From the NCBI GenBank assembly GCA_002700305.1, contig PACZ01000024.1, positions 1-64,000 of the forward strand: DNA of 64,000 bases, given 5' to 3'. Numbering within the stretch: position 1 is the stretch's first letter; the number at the start of each line of letters is the position of its first letter. The DNA is from Hyphomonas sp. (GTDB lineage Bacteria > Pseudomonadota > Alphaproteobacteria > Caulobacterales > Hyphomonadaceae). A program made the position numbers and the translations under genes. Below, piece by piece: positions 18,571 through 27,494 of the stretch. The notes under the pieces are model-generated. The model was not told the origin of the DNA, made no database searches, and worked only from the letters and a program-made list of their open reading frames with translations.

Positions 18571-18594
18571 GCCTTAAACGGCATTGAGGACAGC

Positions 18595-19857
18595 ATGACC
18601 AAACAAACCGGCTCAGGCGACTCCAAGAACACGCTTTACTGCTCGTTCTGCGGCAAAAGCCAGCATGAGGTGAAAAAGCTCATCGCTGGTCCGACCGTAT
18701 TCATCTGCGATGAGTGCGTTGAACTCTGCATGGACATCATCCGCGAGGAAAACAAGACCTCGCTCGTCCGCTCTCGTGAGGGTGTGCCCACACCGCAGGA
18801 GATCTGCGATGTGCTGGACGACTACGTGATCGGGCAGACCTACGCAAAGCGGATCCTGTCGGTTGCCGTGCACAACCATTACAAGCGCCTCTCGCATGCC
18901 GGGAAGACCGATGGGGTTGAGCTGGCGAAGTCCAACATCATGCTGGTCGGGCCAACGGGGTGCGGTAAGACGCTTCTCGCCCAGACGCTGGCGCGCATCC
19001 TGGACGTGCCGTTCACAATGGCTGACGCCACGACCCTTACCGAAGCCGGCTATGTCGGCGAGGATGTCGAGAACATCGTGCTGAAACTGCTTCAGTCCGC
19101 CGATTACAACGTGGAACGCGCACAGCGCGGCATCGTCTATATCGACGAGATCGACAAGATTTCCCGCAAGTCGGACAACCCGTCCATCACGCGCGACGTG
19201 TCGGGCGAGGGGGTCCAGCAGGCGCTCCTGAAGATCATGGAAGGCACCGTGGCAGCGGTTCCGCCGCAAGGTGGCCGCAAGCATCCGCAGCAGGAATTCC
19301 TGCAGGTGGACACCACGAACATCCTGTTCATCGTTGGCGGTGCCTTTGCCGGCCTCGACAAGATCATCTCCGCACGCGGCGAAGCGGCCTCAATCGGCTT
19401 CGGTGCGACGGTGAAAGATGCCGAAGCCCGCGGTGTTGGCGAAGTTCTGCGCGATGTGGAACCGGAAGACCTGCAGCGTTTTGGTCTCATCCCGGAATTC
19501 ATCGGCCGTCTGCCGGTGATCGCGACCCTGGAAGATCTCGACGAAAAAGCGCTGATCCAGATCCTGACCGAGCCGAAGAATGCGCTGCTGAAGCAGTACC
19601 AGCGTCTCTTCGATATGGAGAACGTGCAGCTGACCTTCACGCCGGATGCGCTGACGGCCGTCGCGCGCCGGGCAATTCTGCGCAAGACGGGCGCACGTGG
19701 CCTTCGCTCCATCATGGAAGGCATCCTGCTCGACACGATGTTCGAACTGCCGAATTTGCGGGGTGTCGAGGAAGTCGTGATCAGCGGCGAAGTGGTGGAC
19801 GGCAATGCCGAGCCGCTCTACGTCCACGCCAAGAAGAGCCAGCCCGAAGCCGGTTGA
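18595..19857 (+). CDS. clpX: ATP-dependent Clp protease ATP-binding subunit ClpX
   Basis: AAA+ unfoldase that recognises tagged proteins and feeds them to ClpP. The N-terminal zinc-binding domain has CSFCGKS and [10 protein letters not shown] (four Cys). Walker A is GPTGCGKT near residue 122, Walker [11 protein letters not shown] near 180, and sensor 2 [13 protein letters not shown] near 362; the pore and ClpP-binding regions appear intact (IGFGATV). 420 residues, as expected. A TTAA-N7-TTAA box lies just upstream and an intrinsic terminator follows the stop. lon, which often comes next in alphaproteobacteria, is absent; glnA is convergent instead. Confidence 0.97.
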   Translation: MTKQTGSGDSKNTLYCSFCGKSQHEVKKLIAGPTVFICDECVELCMDIIREENKTSLVRSREGVPTPQEICDVLDDYVIGQTYAKRILSVAVHNHYKRLSHAGKTDGVELAKSNIMLVGPTGCGKTLLAQTLARILDVPFTMADATTLTEAGYVGEDVENIVLKLLQSADYNVERAQRGIVYIDEIDKISRKSDNPSITRDVSGEGVQQALLKIMEGTVAAVPPQGGRKHPQQEFLQVDTTNILFIVGGAFAGLDKIISARGEAASIGFGATVKDAEARGVGEVLRDVEPEDLQRFGLIPEFIGRLPVIATLEDLDEKALIQILTEPKNALLKQYQRLFDMENVQLTFTPDALTAVARRAILRKTGARGLRSIMEGILLDTMFELPNLRGVEEVVISGEVVDGNAEPLYVHAKKSQPEAG

Positions 19858-19886
19858 TCTTCAGGCCGCTACAAAAGTCAGAATTG

Positions 19887-19915
19887 AAAAGCCCCGGTAT
19901 CGCGCCGGGGCTTTT
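19887..19915 (+). terminator. Intrinsic terminator after clpX
   Basis: Perfect stem GCCCCGG (19891-19897) with CCGGGGC (19905-19911) and a 7-base loop, flanked by AAAA on the left and TTTTGTATTT on the right. The A/T flanks lengthen the stem to 11 pairs and make it potentially bidirectional. It lies 30 bases after the clpX stop. Confidence 0.85.
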
Positions 19916-19974
19916 GTATTTGGCGCCAGTGTCAGCAACAGTCTTCTGCATCGTGTAGGCGTCCGGAACGGTAA

Positions 19975-20000
19975 GGGCCGGCACTTTCCAGTGCCGGCCC
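19975..20000 (-). terminator. GC-rich hairpin downstream of glnA
   Basis: Perfect 10-base-pair stem GGGCCGGCAC (19975-19984) / GTGCCGGCCC (19991-20000) with a 6-base loop, 43 bases past the glnA stop in the direction of glnA transcription. It is followed by only TTAC, so it is a weak terminator or a 3'-end stabilising hairpin. Confidence 0.5.
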
Positions 20001-20043
20001 CGCCTTCCCCCGTCGTGTCGGGTGATCTGATCGGACAGCGCGA

Positions 20044-21447
20044 TCAGTATTTGTAGTACATGTCGAACTCGACCGGGTGCGGGTGGAGTTCGTACTTCAT
20101 GTTTTCTTCCATCTTCAGGTCGATGTAGGCATCGATCTGGTCGTCGTCGAAGACGCCGCCCTTCTTGAGGAAGTCACGGTCTGCGTCGAGGGCCGCAAGG
20201 GCGTCACGCAGCGAGCCGCAGACCTGCGGAATGGCTTTCGCTTCTTCCGGCGGCAGGTCGTAGAGGTCCTTGTCCATGGCATCGCCCGGGTGGATCTTGT
20301 TCTCGATCCCGTCGAGGCCAGCCATGAGCAGGGCAGCGAAGGCCAGGTAGGGGTTGGCCATCGGGTCCGGGAAGCGCGTTTCGATACGCTTGGCTTTCGG
20401 GTTGTCGCCGAAAGGAATACGGATCGATGCAGACCGGTTGCGGGCCGAGTAGGCCAGCATGACCGGTGCTTCGTAACCCGGCACCAGGCGCTTGTAGCTG
20501 TTGGTCGACGGGTTGGTCAGCGCGTTCAGGGCGCGGGCGTGCTTGATGATGCCGCCGATGTAGTAGAGGCAGGTCTCGGACAGGCCCGCATACTGGTCAC
20601 CGGCGAACAGAGGCTTGCCGCCATTCCAGATGGACTGGTGCACGTGCATGCCGGAGCCGTTGTCCTTGTACATTGGCTTCGGCATGAAGGTTGCCGTCTT
20701 GCCATACGAATGCGCCACGTTCTGAACGACGTATTTGTAGAGCTGAAGGCGGTCAGCCATCACGGTCAGGGTCGAGAATTTCAGGCCCAGCTCGTGCTGC
20801 GCTGGCGCCACTTCGTGGTGATGCTTCTCCGGGTCGAGGCCGATGTCAGCCATGACCGACAGCATTTCGCTGCGCATGTCCTGTTCGGAATCGATCGGCG
20901 GAACCGGGAAGTAGCCACCCTTCGGACCCGGGCGGTGGCCCATATTGCCCATCGGGTATTCCTTGGCCGTGTTCACCGGCAGTTCGGTGGAGTCGAAGGA
21001 ATAACCGGTGCTGTGCGGCTCGACGCTCCAGCGGACATCGTCAAAGACGAAGAATTCCGCTTCCGGTCCGAAGAAGACGGTGTCGCCAACGCCGGACTGT
21101 TTCACATAGGCTTCAGCCTTCTTGGCCGTCATCCGCGGGTCGCGATTGTAGGCCTGGCCTGTGATCGGATCCAGAATATCGCACATCACGGCGAGCGTGG
21201 TCTGCTGGAAGAACGGATCGATGATCGCCGAAGACGTGTCCGGCTTCAGCAGCATGTCGGACTCGTTGATGGACTTCCAGCCAGCAACGGAGGAGCCGTC
21301 AAACATCTGGCCGTCGACGAAGAAGTCTGCGTCCACCATGTCCTTGTGGAATGACACGTGCTGCATCTTGCCGCGCGGGTCGGTGAAACGAAGGTCCACG
21401 TATTGGACGTCTTCGTCCTTCATGATCTTCATGAGGTTTTCAGCCAT
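20044..21447 (-). CDS. glnA: Glutamine synthetase type I
   Basis: ATP-dependent synthesis of glutamine from glutamate and ammonia; the dodecameric GSI-beta form. 467 residues. Visible are [17 protein letters not shown] near residue 50, [10 protein letters not shown] near 130, the ATP/glutamate region [20 protein letters not shown] near 264, and the adenylylation loop [11 protein letters not shown] with its Tyr near residue 395. Regulation by adenylylation under control of the PII protein is therefore likely. It follows glnB by 54 bases on the same strand, the usual glnBA operon. Confidence 0.97.
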   Translation of the reverse strand: MAENLMKIMKDEDVQYVDLRFTDPRGKMQHVSFHKDMVDADFFVDGQMFDGSSVAGWKSINESDMLLKPDTSSAIIDPFFQQTTLAVMCDILDPITGQAYNRDPRMTAKKAEAYVKQSGVGDTVFFGPEAEFFVFDDVRWSVEPHSTGYSFDSTELPVNTAKEYPMGNMGHRPGPKGGYFPVPPIDSEQDMRSEMLSVMADIGLDPEKHHHEVAPAQHELGLKFSTLTVMADRLQLYKYVVQNVAHSYGKTATFMPKPMYKDNGSGMHVHQSIWNGGKPLFAGDQYAGLSETCLYYIGGIIKHARALNALTNPSTNSYKRLVPGYEAPVMLAYSARNRSASIRIPFGDNPKAKRIETRFPDPMANPYLAFAALLMAGLDGIENKIHPGDAMDKDLYDLPPEEAKAIPQVCGSLRDALAALDADRDFLKKGGVFDDDQIDAYIDLKMEENMKYELHPHPVEFDMYYKY

Positions 21448-21501
21448 TGGAAATGCCCTCCATCTGTAAACTTGCTGAATTGTGTTTTTCGTGATGCCGG
21501 A

Positions 21502-22314
<813 letters not shown>

Positions 22315-22854
22315 ATGATCTATCTCGTCCGTCATGGCGAAGCCGCGGCAAGCTGGGGCAACCACCCCGATCCGGGGTTGAGCGAACTTGGCCACAAGCA
22401 GGCCGAGGCGGCGGCGGCGACGCTGATCGGCCTCGGCGCGCGCAGTGCGGTCTGCAGTCCCATGCAGCGTTGCCGCGAAACTGCGGCGGCATTCGAACGC
22501 CAGGCAGACGTGACGGCTCAGGTTGAACCCGTGGTTTCGGAGATCGAAACACCCGAAGGGGTCAGCGACCGGGTCGAATGGCTGCGGTCCTATATGGCGG
22601 GCACTTGGGAAAACGAGGGGGCTGCGCATGACGCCTGGCGCAAGAAGATCGCGGAGGCGCTGGCACTCCTGCCGGATAATACGGCGGTCTTTTCGCATTT
22701 CGTCGCGATCAATGCCGTTGTCAGCCTGATCGATCAGGACAGCCGCACCACCGTGTTCCGGCCGGGCCATTGTTCCATCACCAAAGTGGACTTCAGTGGC
22801 GCGGTGCCGCGCGTCATTGAATACGGAAGCCAGGCCGCGACTCGCGTGTTATGA
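22315..22854 (+). CDS. Histidine phosphatase family protein
   Basis: Phosphoglycerate-mutase-like histidine phosphatase of 179 residues. It starts MIYLVRHGEAAASWG, the RHG catalytic motif with the phospho-accepting His at residue 7; SELGHKQAEAAAATL and CSPMQRCRETAAAF follow, and the second catalytic His is in VFSHFVAINAVV near residue 122. ATG 22315 has GAGGA eight bases upstream; the frame opens at 22282. The substrate is unknown. nnr begins 7 bases later, so both are likely co-transcribed. Confidence 0.88.
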   Translation: MIYLVRHGEAAASWGNHPDPGLSELGHKQAEAAAATLIGLGARSAVCSPMQRCRETAAAFERQADVTAQVEPVVSEIETPEGVSDRVEWLRSYMAGTWENEGAAHDAWRKKIAEALALLPDNTAVFSHFVAINAVVSLIDQDSRTTVFRPGHCSITKVDFSGAVPRVIEYGSQAATRVL

Positions 22855-22861
22855 GCCTGCC

Positions 22862-24304
22862 ATGGGCAGACCGATACTTACACCGCAGGAAATGCAGGCC
22901 GCCGAACAGGCGATTTTTGCGCAGGGGCTCGACAGTTTTGAGCTGATGCAGCGCGCTGGCGATGCCGTCGCCGAATTCGTCCACGCCAACTGGCCGGAAG
23001 GATCCATACAGGTCCTGTGCGGGCCCGGCGGGAATGGTGGCGATGGCTTCGTCGCAGCGTCGAAACTGGCGAAGCTCTGGCGGGATGTGAATGTCTACTG
23101 CATGGTTCCGGTGACTGAGCTGACGGGCGATGCAGCAAAGGCAGCCGCCCTGTGGGATGGCCCGGTCGGCACATTGGAAGACGCGCTTGAAGCGCCGCAT
23201 GACCTTGTTCTGGACGGGCTTTTCGGCGGCGGCCTTTCCCGTCCCCTGGAAGGAGTTGCAGCGCAGCTCGCCCAGCGTGGCGGGCGGGTGATCTCCATCG
23301 ACGTGCCATCCGGTATTTGCGGCCTGCGCGCTAAACCGCTTGGCCCCTGTTTCATCGCGGAAGGGACGATCACCTTCGCCGCGCTGCGCCCGGCGCATGT
23401 TCTCCGCCCGGCATCGGCTTATTGCGGCAATGTTCTGGTCGCGGACATCGGCGTTCCGGTGCAGACGCGGCTTATGGAAAACAGCCCGATGCTGTGGCTG
23501 CGGATGCTGCCCCAGCCGGGCATGGCGGACCACAAGCACAGCCGCGGGCACCTGAAAGTGCTGAGCGGCGGCATATCCTCGACCGGTGCGGCGCGGCTCG
23601 CCGTTCGCGCTGGTCTGCGCATTGGCTCAGGACTGGCGACGCTGCTGACGCCGCCCTCGGCGCTGATGGTCAATGCCAGCCAGCTGACGGCTGTGATGGT
23701 CAAATCCGTCGACGGCGCGGAAGAGCTCTCCGAAGCGATCCAGACGGCGTCGGTCGTGATCGCCGGGCCAGGCGCGGGAATTACCCCGGCAACCCGGGCC
23801 AATGTCGAAGCGATTCTGAACGGGCCGGGGCGCGCGGTGCTCGATGCCGATGCGCTGACCGTGTTTGAGTCACAACAGGACCAGTTGTTCAAACGCCTGC
23901 GTCCGACAGACCTGCTGACCCCTCACATTGGGGAGTTCAACCGCCTGTTCGGGGACCTGCTGGAGACCGCCACCAACAAGGTGGAAGCCGTGCGGCAAGC
24001 CTCGGCCAAAGCCGGCTGCACCGTTCTCCTGAAAGGGCCGGACACCGTCATCGCCCAGCCGGACGGGGGCGCAGTCGTCAATATTCATGCGACGCGCTGG
24101 CTCGCAACGGCAGGGTCAGGCGACGTTCTGGCGGGCTTTGCAGGCGGGCTGATGGCGCAGGGAATCGACACGCTGGTCGCGGCCAGCATGGCAGCCTGGA
24201 TCCATGGCGAGGCCGGGCGCCGCGTCGGCGCGGGCCTGATTTCCGAAGACCTGGAGCGTCAAGTTCCGGATATCCTGAGCGCCTTGCATGGCGAGATCGG
24301 CTGA
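22862..24304 (+). CDS. nnr: Bifunctional NAD(P)H-hydrate epimerase / ADP-dependent dehydratase
   Basis: Repairs hydrated NAD(P)H. The N-terminal NnrE epimerase domain (about 1-205) has QRAGDAVAEFV and GPGGNGGDGFVAA near 52-64. The C-terminal NnrD dehydratase domain (about 220-480) has AGLRIGSGLATLLTP, VIAGPGAGI, DADALTVF and the catalytic WLATAGSGDVLAGFAGG. 480 residues from ATG 22862, seven bases after the phosphatase; the frame also extends to 22796 inside that gene. The two-domain fusion is usual in proteobacteria. Confidence 0.94.
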   Translation: MGRPILTPQEMQAAEQAIFAQGLDSFELMQRAGDAVAEFVHANWPEGSIQVLCGPGGNGGDGFVAASKLAKLWRDVNVYCMVPVTELTGDAAKAAALWDGPVGTLEDALEAPHDLVLDGLFGGGLSRPLEGVAAQLAQRGGRVISIDVPSGICGLRAKPLGPCFIAEGTITFAALRPAHVLRPASAYCGNVLVADIGVPVQTRLMENSPMLWLRMLPQPGMADHKHSRGHLKVLSGGISSTGAARLAVRAGLRIGSGLATLLTPPSALMVNASQLTAVMVKSVDGAEELSEAIQTASVVIAGPGAGITPATRANVEAILNGPGRAVLDADALTVFESQQDQLFKRLRPTDLLTPHIGEFNRLFGDLLETATNKVEAVRQASAKAGCTVLLKGPDTVIAQPDGGAVVNIHATRWLATAGSGDVLAGFAGGLMAQGIDTLVAASMAAWIHGEAGRRVGAGLISEDLERQVPDILSALHGEIG

Positions 24305-24353
24305 CCCGGCTGTTGGATAAGCCGCCACCCAGGCAATCACGAACACCGTCTAT

Positions 24354-24371
24354 AGACCCTCAACAGACCCT
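24354..24371 (+). repeat. AGACCCT direct repeat upstream of tRNA-Leu
   Basis: Two copies of AGACCCT at 24354-24360 and 24365-24371 start 11 bases apart, one helical turn, about 75 bases before the tRNA. They sit among TATAGA and TATATA sequences that may form the tRNA promoter. An activator site is possible but unproven. Confidence 0.25.
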
Positions 24372-24442
24372 ATATAGCGTACGTTCCGGTGCATCGGCCC
24401 GTTGTCTCCGCGCGCGCTCTCGCCTAAACGTGCGCCCGGAAC

Positions 24443-24527
24443 GCGGATGTGGCGGAATTGGTAGACGCACTGGATTTAGGTTCCAGCGCCGCAAGGCGTG
24501 GAGGTTCGAGTCCTCTCATCCGCACCA
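24443..24527 (+). tRNA. tRNA-Leu (anticodon UAG)
   Basis: Class II tRNA of 85 bases with encoded CCA. The acceptor arms GCGGATG (24443-24449) and CATCCGC (24517-24523) pair perfectly. The anticodon stem CTGGA/TCCAG encloses loop TTTAGGT, anticodon TAG, reading CUN leucine codons. The long variable arm (GCCGCAAGGCGT region) and T-loop TTCGAGT are typical of tRNA-Leu. Confidence 0.97.
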
Positions 24528-24587
24528 TTCGGCCGAGGTGCCGCTTCGCGGCACAAATCGATCGAGGATCGATTTGAACGGCCGAAT
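24527..24587 (+). other. Nested three-way-junction inverted repeat directly after tRNA-Leu
   Basis: Starting on the last base of the CCA end, ATTCGGCCG (24527-24535) pairs perfectly with CGGCCGAAT (24579-24587). Inside are two perfect hairpins: GTGCCGC-TTC-GCGGCAC (24538-24554) and AAATCGATC-GAG-GATCGATTT (24555-24575). As RNA it would fold into a three-stem cloverleaf-like element; it could be a processing or termination structure, a small RNA, or remnant of a mobile repeat. Confidence 0.7.
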
Positions 24588-24608
24588 GCTCGAAGCGCAA
24601 GCGAGAGC
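24579..24608 (+). repeat. Direct repeat copy 1 in tRNA-Leu tail
   Basis: Thirty bases beginning CGGCCGAATGCTCGAAGCGC and ending GCGAGAGC; they recur at 24688-24717 with two mismatches (G/A and A/G). Each copy has a GAGTCCTCT (24508-24516 and 24629-24637) upstream of it, so the whole tail looks like a diverged tandem duplication that includes the tRNA T-arm 3' half. Confidence 0.75.
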
Positions 24609-24687
24609 TGGCTGCTTCGCGAATGAATGAGTCCTCTGAGGTTTCCCGCTACGCTTTGCTTCGCGACGAAACAGGCTCAGGGCTGCT

Positions 24688-24717
24688 CGGCCGAATACTC
24701 GAAGCGCAAGCGGGAGC
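24688..24717 (+). repeat. Direct repeat copy 2 in tRNA-Leu tail
   Basis: Second copy, CGGCCGAATACTCGAAGCGC through GCGGGAGC, 48 bases before the next gene. Between the two copies the DNA again has an inverted arrangement (GTTTC at 24650s with GAAAC near 24668), but with less perfect pairing than in the first unit. Confidence 0.7.
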
Positions 24718-24764
24718 CACCGCTGCGCTACGCTCCGTATAAAGACACAAAGGAAACACGCGAC

Positions 24765-25676
24765 ATGACTTTCGATCCCTCGATCGGCGTTCCGGGCAAG
24801 CCCTGGGGCGAAGCGGAGCGCAATCAGTGGCGGGCTCTGCAAACCGCGCAGCGGAGCTATGCCGGGGACGTTGTGTCCCGGATCGAGGCGCTGGGCGAGC
24901 GGTTCGAGCGGGTCACCTACGGCCGCATCGAATATGGCACCGACACTTACGACCTTTACGCCTTTGTCTGCGGCGAGATGGACCCGGCATTGCCGACCGC
25001 GCTCGTGACCGGCGGGGTGCATGGCTATGAGACCAGCGGCGTCATGGGGGCACTGGCCTTTCTTGATCAATCCGCCGCCGCCTATGCCGGCCGGGCCAAT
25101 CTTCTGGTCGCGCCTTGTGTCAGCCCATGGGCCTATGAGCGCATTAATCGGTGGAACTATGACGCCATCGACCCGAACCGCAATTTCCGGATCGATGGGC
25201 CTGCGCGTGAGTCGACGGCCCTGATGGAATGGGTGCGCTCTGCTTCAAGCGATTATCTTCTCCATATCGACCTGCACGAAACGACCGACAGTGACGAAAC
25301 CGAGTTCAGGCCGGCCCTCAGTTCACGCGACGGCGTCGACTTCGAACCAGGCCTCATCCCGGACGGGTTCTATCTGGTGGCCGACAGCGAGGATCCGCAG
25401 CTTGCGTTCCAGGCGGCGATCATCTCGGCCGTCGAAGAGGTGACCCATATCGCGCCGGCGGACGAGAAAGGGGAGATCATCGGCTCGCCCGTCATTGCGC
25501 GCGGCATCATCGAATATCCCCTGGCGCAGCTTGCGCTGTGCGCGTCGATCACGAATGCGCGGTTCAAGACGACGACCGAAGTCTATCCTGACAGCCCGCG
25601 GGTCACGCCGGAAGACTGCGTCCGGGCGCAGGTGGCGGCGGCTTGCGCCGCGCTGGATTTCGCGCTGGCTCACTGA
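24765..25676 (+). CDS. M14-family metallocarboxypeptidase / aspartoacylase-like protein
   Basis: Zinc hydrolase of 303 residues in the M14 fold. GGVHGYETSG near residue 85 supplies His and Glu ligands, DPNRNF the substrate Arg, HIDLHETTD the third zinc His, and TTTEVYPD the general-base Glu near 274. Relatives cleave C-terminal residues or deacylate amino acids; the substrate cannot be told. ATG 24765 with AAGGAA upstream is chosen; the frame extends back to 24627 through the tRNA tail repeats, which is not protein-like. It stands between tRNA-Leu and tig. Confidence 0.85.
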   Translation: MTFDPSIGVPGKPWGEAERNQWRALQTAQRSYAGDVVSRIEALGERFERVTYGRIEYGTDTYDLYAFVCGEMDPALPTALVTGGVHGYETSGVMGALAFLDQSAAAYAGRANLLVAPCVSPWAYERINRWNYDAIDPNRNFRIDGPARESTALMEWVRSASSDYLLHIDLHETTDSDETEFRPALSSRDGVDFEPGLIPDGFYLVADSEDPQLAFQAAIISAVEEVTHIAPADEKGEIIGSPVIARGIIEYPLAQLALCASITNARFKTTTEVYPDSPRVTPEDCVRAQVAAACAALDFALAH

Positions 25677-25981
25677 TCCTGTTCTGCGTCTTGCCCGGGA
25701 GGGGCCATCTGCAATGGCGCCTGCAGGCGGAAACAATGTAACGACAGGGGTTTCCGGTCGATCCGGGCGAATTGGCCGTCTTCCACGGCGGTTCCGGCAG
25801 GAGGCGGACCGCGTCGCCGGGATTTTGAGAGAAGATGCAGGGCCATCCCTCCGGAATCTGTCGCTGAAAATCCCGCAGAACCCGCGTGGACACGCCGTTT
25901 TCCGTGTGACATAAGCCGCCCCTTCAGACACAGATCAGAAGGCTGCCGGATGGGCATGACCGGGCCTGATCGCCAGAACGG
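25677..25981 (+). other. 305-base gap before tig
   Basis: No convincing gene. A 66-codon frame from ATG 25714 to TAA 25914 is the tail of a longer frame that runs out of phase through the preceding gene, and its Arg-rich product has no family features. The gap probably holds the tig promoter and leader; I see no strong hairpin in it. Confidence 0.5.
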
Positions 25982-27331
25982 ATGAATGAACCGATGGAAG
26001 TGACCCAGACGAAGGCAGAAGGTCTCAGCCGCACCTTTGCCGTCAAGGTATCTGCAAGCGAACTGCAGTCCAAGCTCGACGCCCGGATTGAAGAAATCCG
26101 CCCGACCATGAACCTCAAGGGCTTCCGCCCGGGCAAGGTGCCTGCGTCGCACGTGCGCAAGATGTTCGGCCGCGACCTGATGGGCGAGATCATCGACAAG
26201 ACCGTCAACGAAACCAACCAGAAAGCCATCGAGGACGCAGACCTGCGCCCCGCCGGCCAGCCGGATGTGCACCTGGAAGGCGAGATCGAAGACGTGGTGA
26301 AGGGCGAGGCCGACCTTTCCTATCACATGCATGTCGACGTGATGCCTGAATTCGAGCCGGTGGACGTGAAGACGCTGAAAGTCACCCGCCCGGTCGCCGA
26401 AGTGGCTGACGAGCAGGTCGAAGAAGCGCTGAAGAACCTCGCCGAGCAGAACAAGCAGTATGAGCCGCGCGCCAAGACTGCCAAGGCGAAAGACGGCGAC
26501 GCAGTGGTCATCGACTTTGTCGGCAAGATCGACGGCGAGCCCTTCGATGGCGGCACCGCTGAACAGCAGACCGTCGTGCTCGGCTCCGGCCGCTTCATCC
26601 CGGGCTTCGAAGAGCAGCTCGTCGGCGTGAAGACCGGTGAAGAGAAGAACCTCGAGGTCAGCTTCCCGGAAGATTACCCGTCGAAAGACCTGGCCGGGAA
26701 ATCCGCCGTCTTCGAAACCAAGGTGCACGAAGTCCGCGCGCCGAAGGAAGCCGAAATCGATGACGAATTCGCCAAGGGCCTTGGCCTTGAGTCGCTGGAG
26801 CAGCTGACGGGTCTGATCAAGGACCAGCTGAAAGGCGAACTGGACCAGGCATCGCGCAGCAAAGCCAAGCGCGACCTGCTGGATCGCCTGGACGAAGCCC
26901 ACAGCTTCGACCTGCCGCCGAACATGGTCGAAGCCGAATTCGGCCAGATCTGGGACCAGCTGCAGCGTGAGATGGACGCCGGCCGGGTCGACGACGCCGA
27001 CAAGGAAAAGTCGGAAGACGACCTGAAGAAAGAGTATCGCGATATCGCTGAGCGCCGCGTGCGCCTCGGCCTCGTCCTGGCTGAGATCGGCCGCGTCAAC
27101 GACGTGAAGATCACTGAGCAGGAAGTGCAGCAGGCCCTGATCCAGGAAGCCCGCCAGTATCCGGGCCAGGAGCGTGAAGTGATCGAGTTCTTCCAGAAGA
27201 ACCCGAACGCGATGGCCCAGCTCCGCGCGCCCATCTATGAGGACAAAGTCGTCGACTACATCCTCGGCGAGGCGGACGTGACCGACAAGACGGTCTCCCG
27301 CGAGGAGCTGTTCAAGGAAGACGAAGAGTAA
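25982..27331 (+). CDS. tig: Trigger factor (ribosome-bound chaperone, PPIase)
   Basis: Ribosome-associated folding chaperone with peptidyl-prolyl isomerase activity. The N-terminal ribosome-binding loop GFRPGKVP is near residue 44, the FKBP domain (about 160-245) has VIDFVGKIDGEPFDGGTAEQ and LGSGRFIPGFEEQL, and the C-terminal chaperone arms follow, with an acidic end EELFKEDEE. 449 residues. An in-frame ATG at 25994 gives MEVTQTKAEGLSRTF, closer to relatives, and may be the real start. A strong terminator follows, so tig is monocistronic. Confidence 0.96.
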   Translation: MNEPMEVTQTKAEGLSRTFAVKVSASELQSKLDARIEEIRPTMNLKGFRPGKVPASHVRKMFGRDLMGEIIDKTVNETNQKAIEDADLRPAGQPDVHLEGEIEDVVKGEADLSYHMHVDVMPEFEPVDVKTLKVTRPVAEVADEQVEEALKNLAEQNKQYEPRAKTAKAKDGDAVVIDFVGKIDGEPFDGGTAEQQTVVLGSGRFIPGFEEQLVGVKTGEEKNLEVSFPEDYPSKDLAGKSAVFETKVHEVRAPKEAEIDDEFAKGLGLESLEQLTGLIKDQLKGELDQASRSKAKRDLLDRLDEAHSFDLPPNMVEAEFGQIWDQLQREMDAGRVDDADKEKSEDDLKKEYRDIAERRVRLGLVLAEIGRVNDVKITEQEVQQALIQEARQYPGQEREVIEFFQKNPNAMAQLRAPIYEDKVVDYILGEADVTDKTVSREELFKEDEE

Positions 27332-27361
27332 GCCTCTTCTGAACCTCACAGAAATTTAACG

Positions 27362-27388
27362 ACGCCGGGCCCCAAAGCCCGGCGTTTT
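27362..27388 (+). terminator. Intrinsic terminator after tig
   Basis: Perfect 9-pair stem ACGCCGGGC (27362-27370) / GCCCGGCGT (27377-27385), 6-base loop, followed by TTT. It begins 31 bases past the tig stop. Confidence 0.85.
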
Positions 27389-27429
27389 GCATTCTGGCCG
27401 ACTGTTCTCAGGTGGTGGGAGCGGGTTGG

Positions 27430-27445
27430 TAAACCGCCTATTAAC
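27430..27445 (+). promoter_or_regulatory. Near-match CtrA box upstream of the DUF2336 gene
   Basis: TAAA-CCGCCTA-TTAAC matches TTAA-N7-TTAAC with one mismatch, 50 bases before the start codon; another TTAA lies about 30 bases further on. Regulation by CtrA is inference. Confidence 0.3.
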
Positions 27446-27494
27446 CGGGGCAGGCGAAGGTGCCTCGAATCGTTAATGAGGGGTTTCGGTTCCT

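Noticed and set aside
24313..24630. 105-codon rightward reading frame through tRNA-Leu
   Set aside because: Its middle is simply the translated tRNA and tail, a common annotation artefact, and it has no ribosome binding site.
25495..25914. Possible small gene in the gap before tig (66 codons from ATG 25714)
   Set aside because: It is the tail of a frame running out of phase through the M14 gene; the Arg-rich product resembles no family and has no ribosome binding site.
25670..27349. 559-codon frame opposite tig
   Set aside because: Antisense to the clearly identified trigger factor; composition (Leu, Val, His-rich) is typical of an antisense frame.
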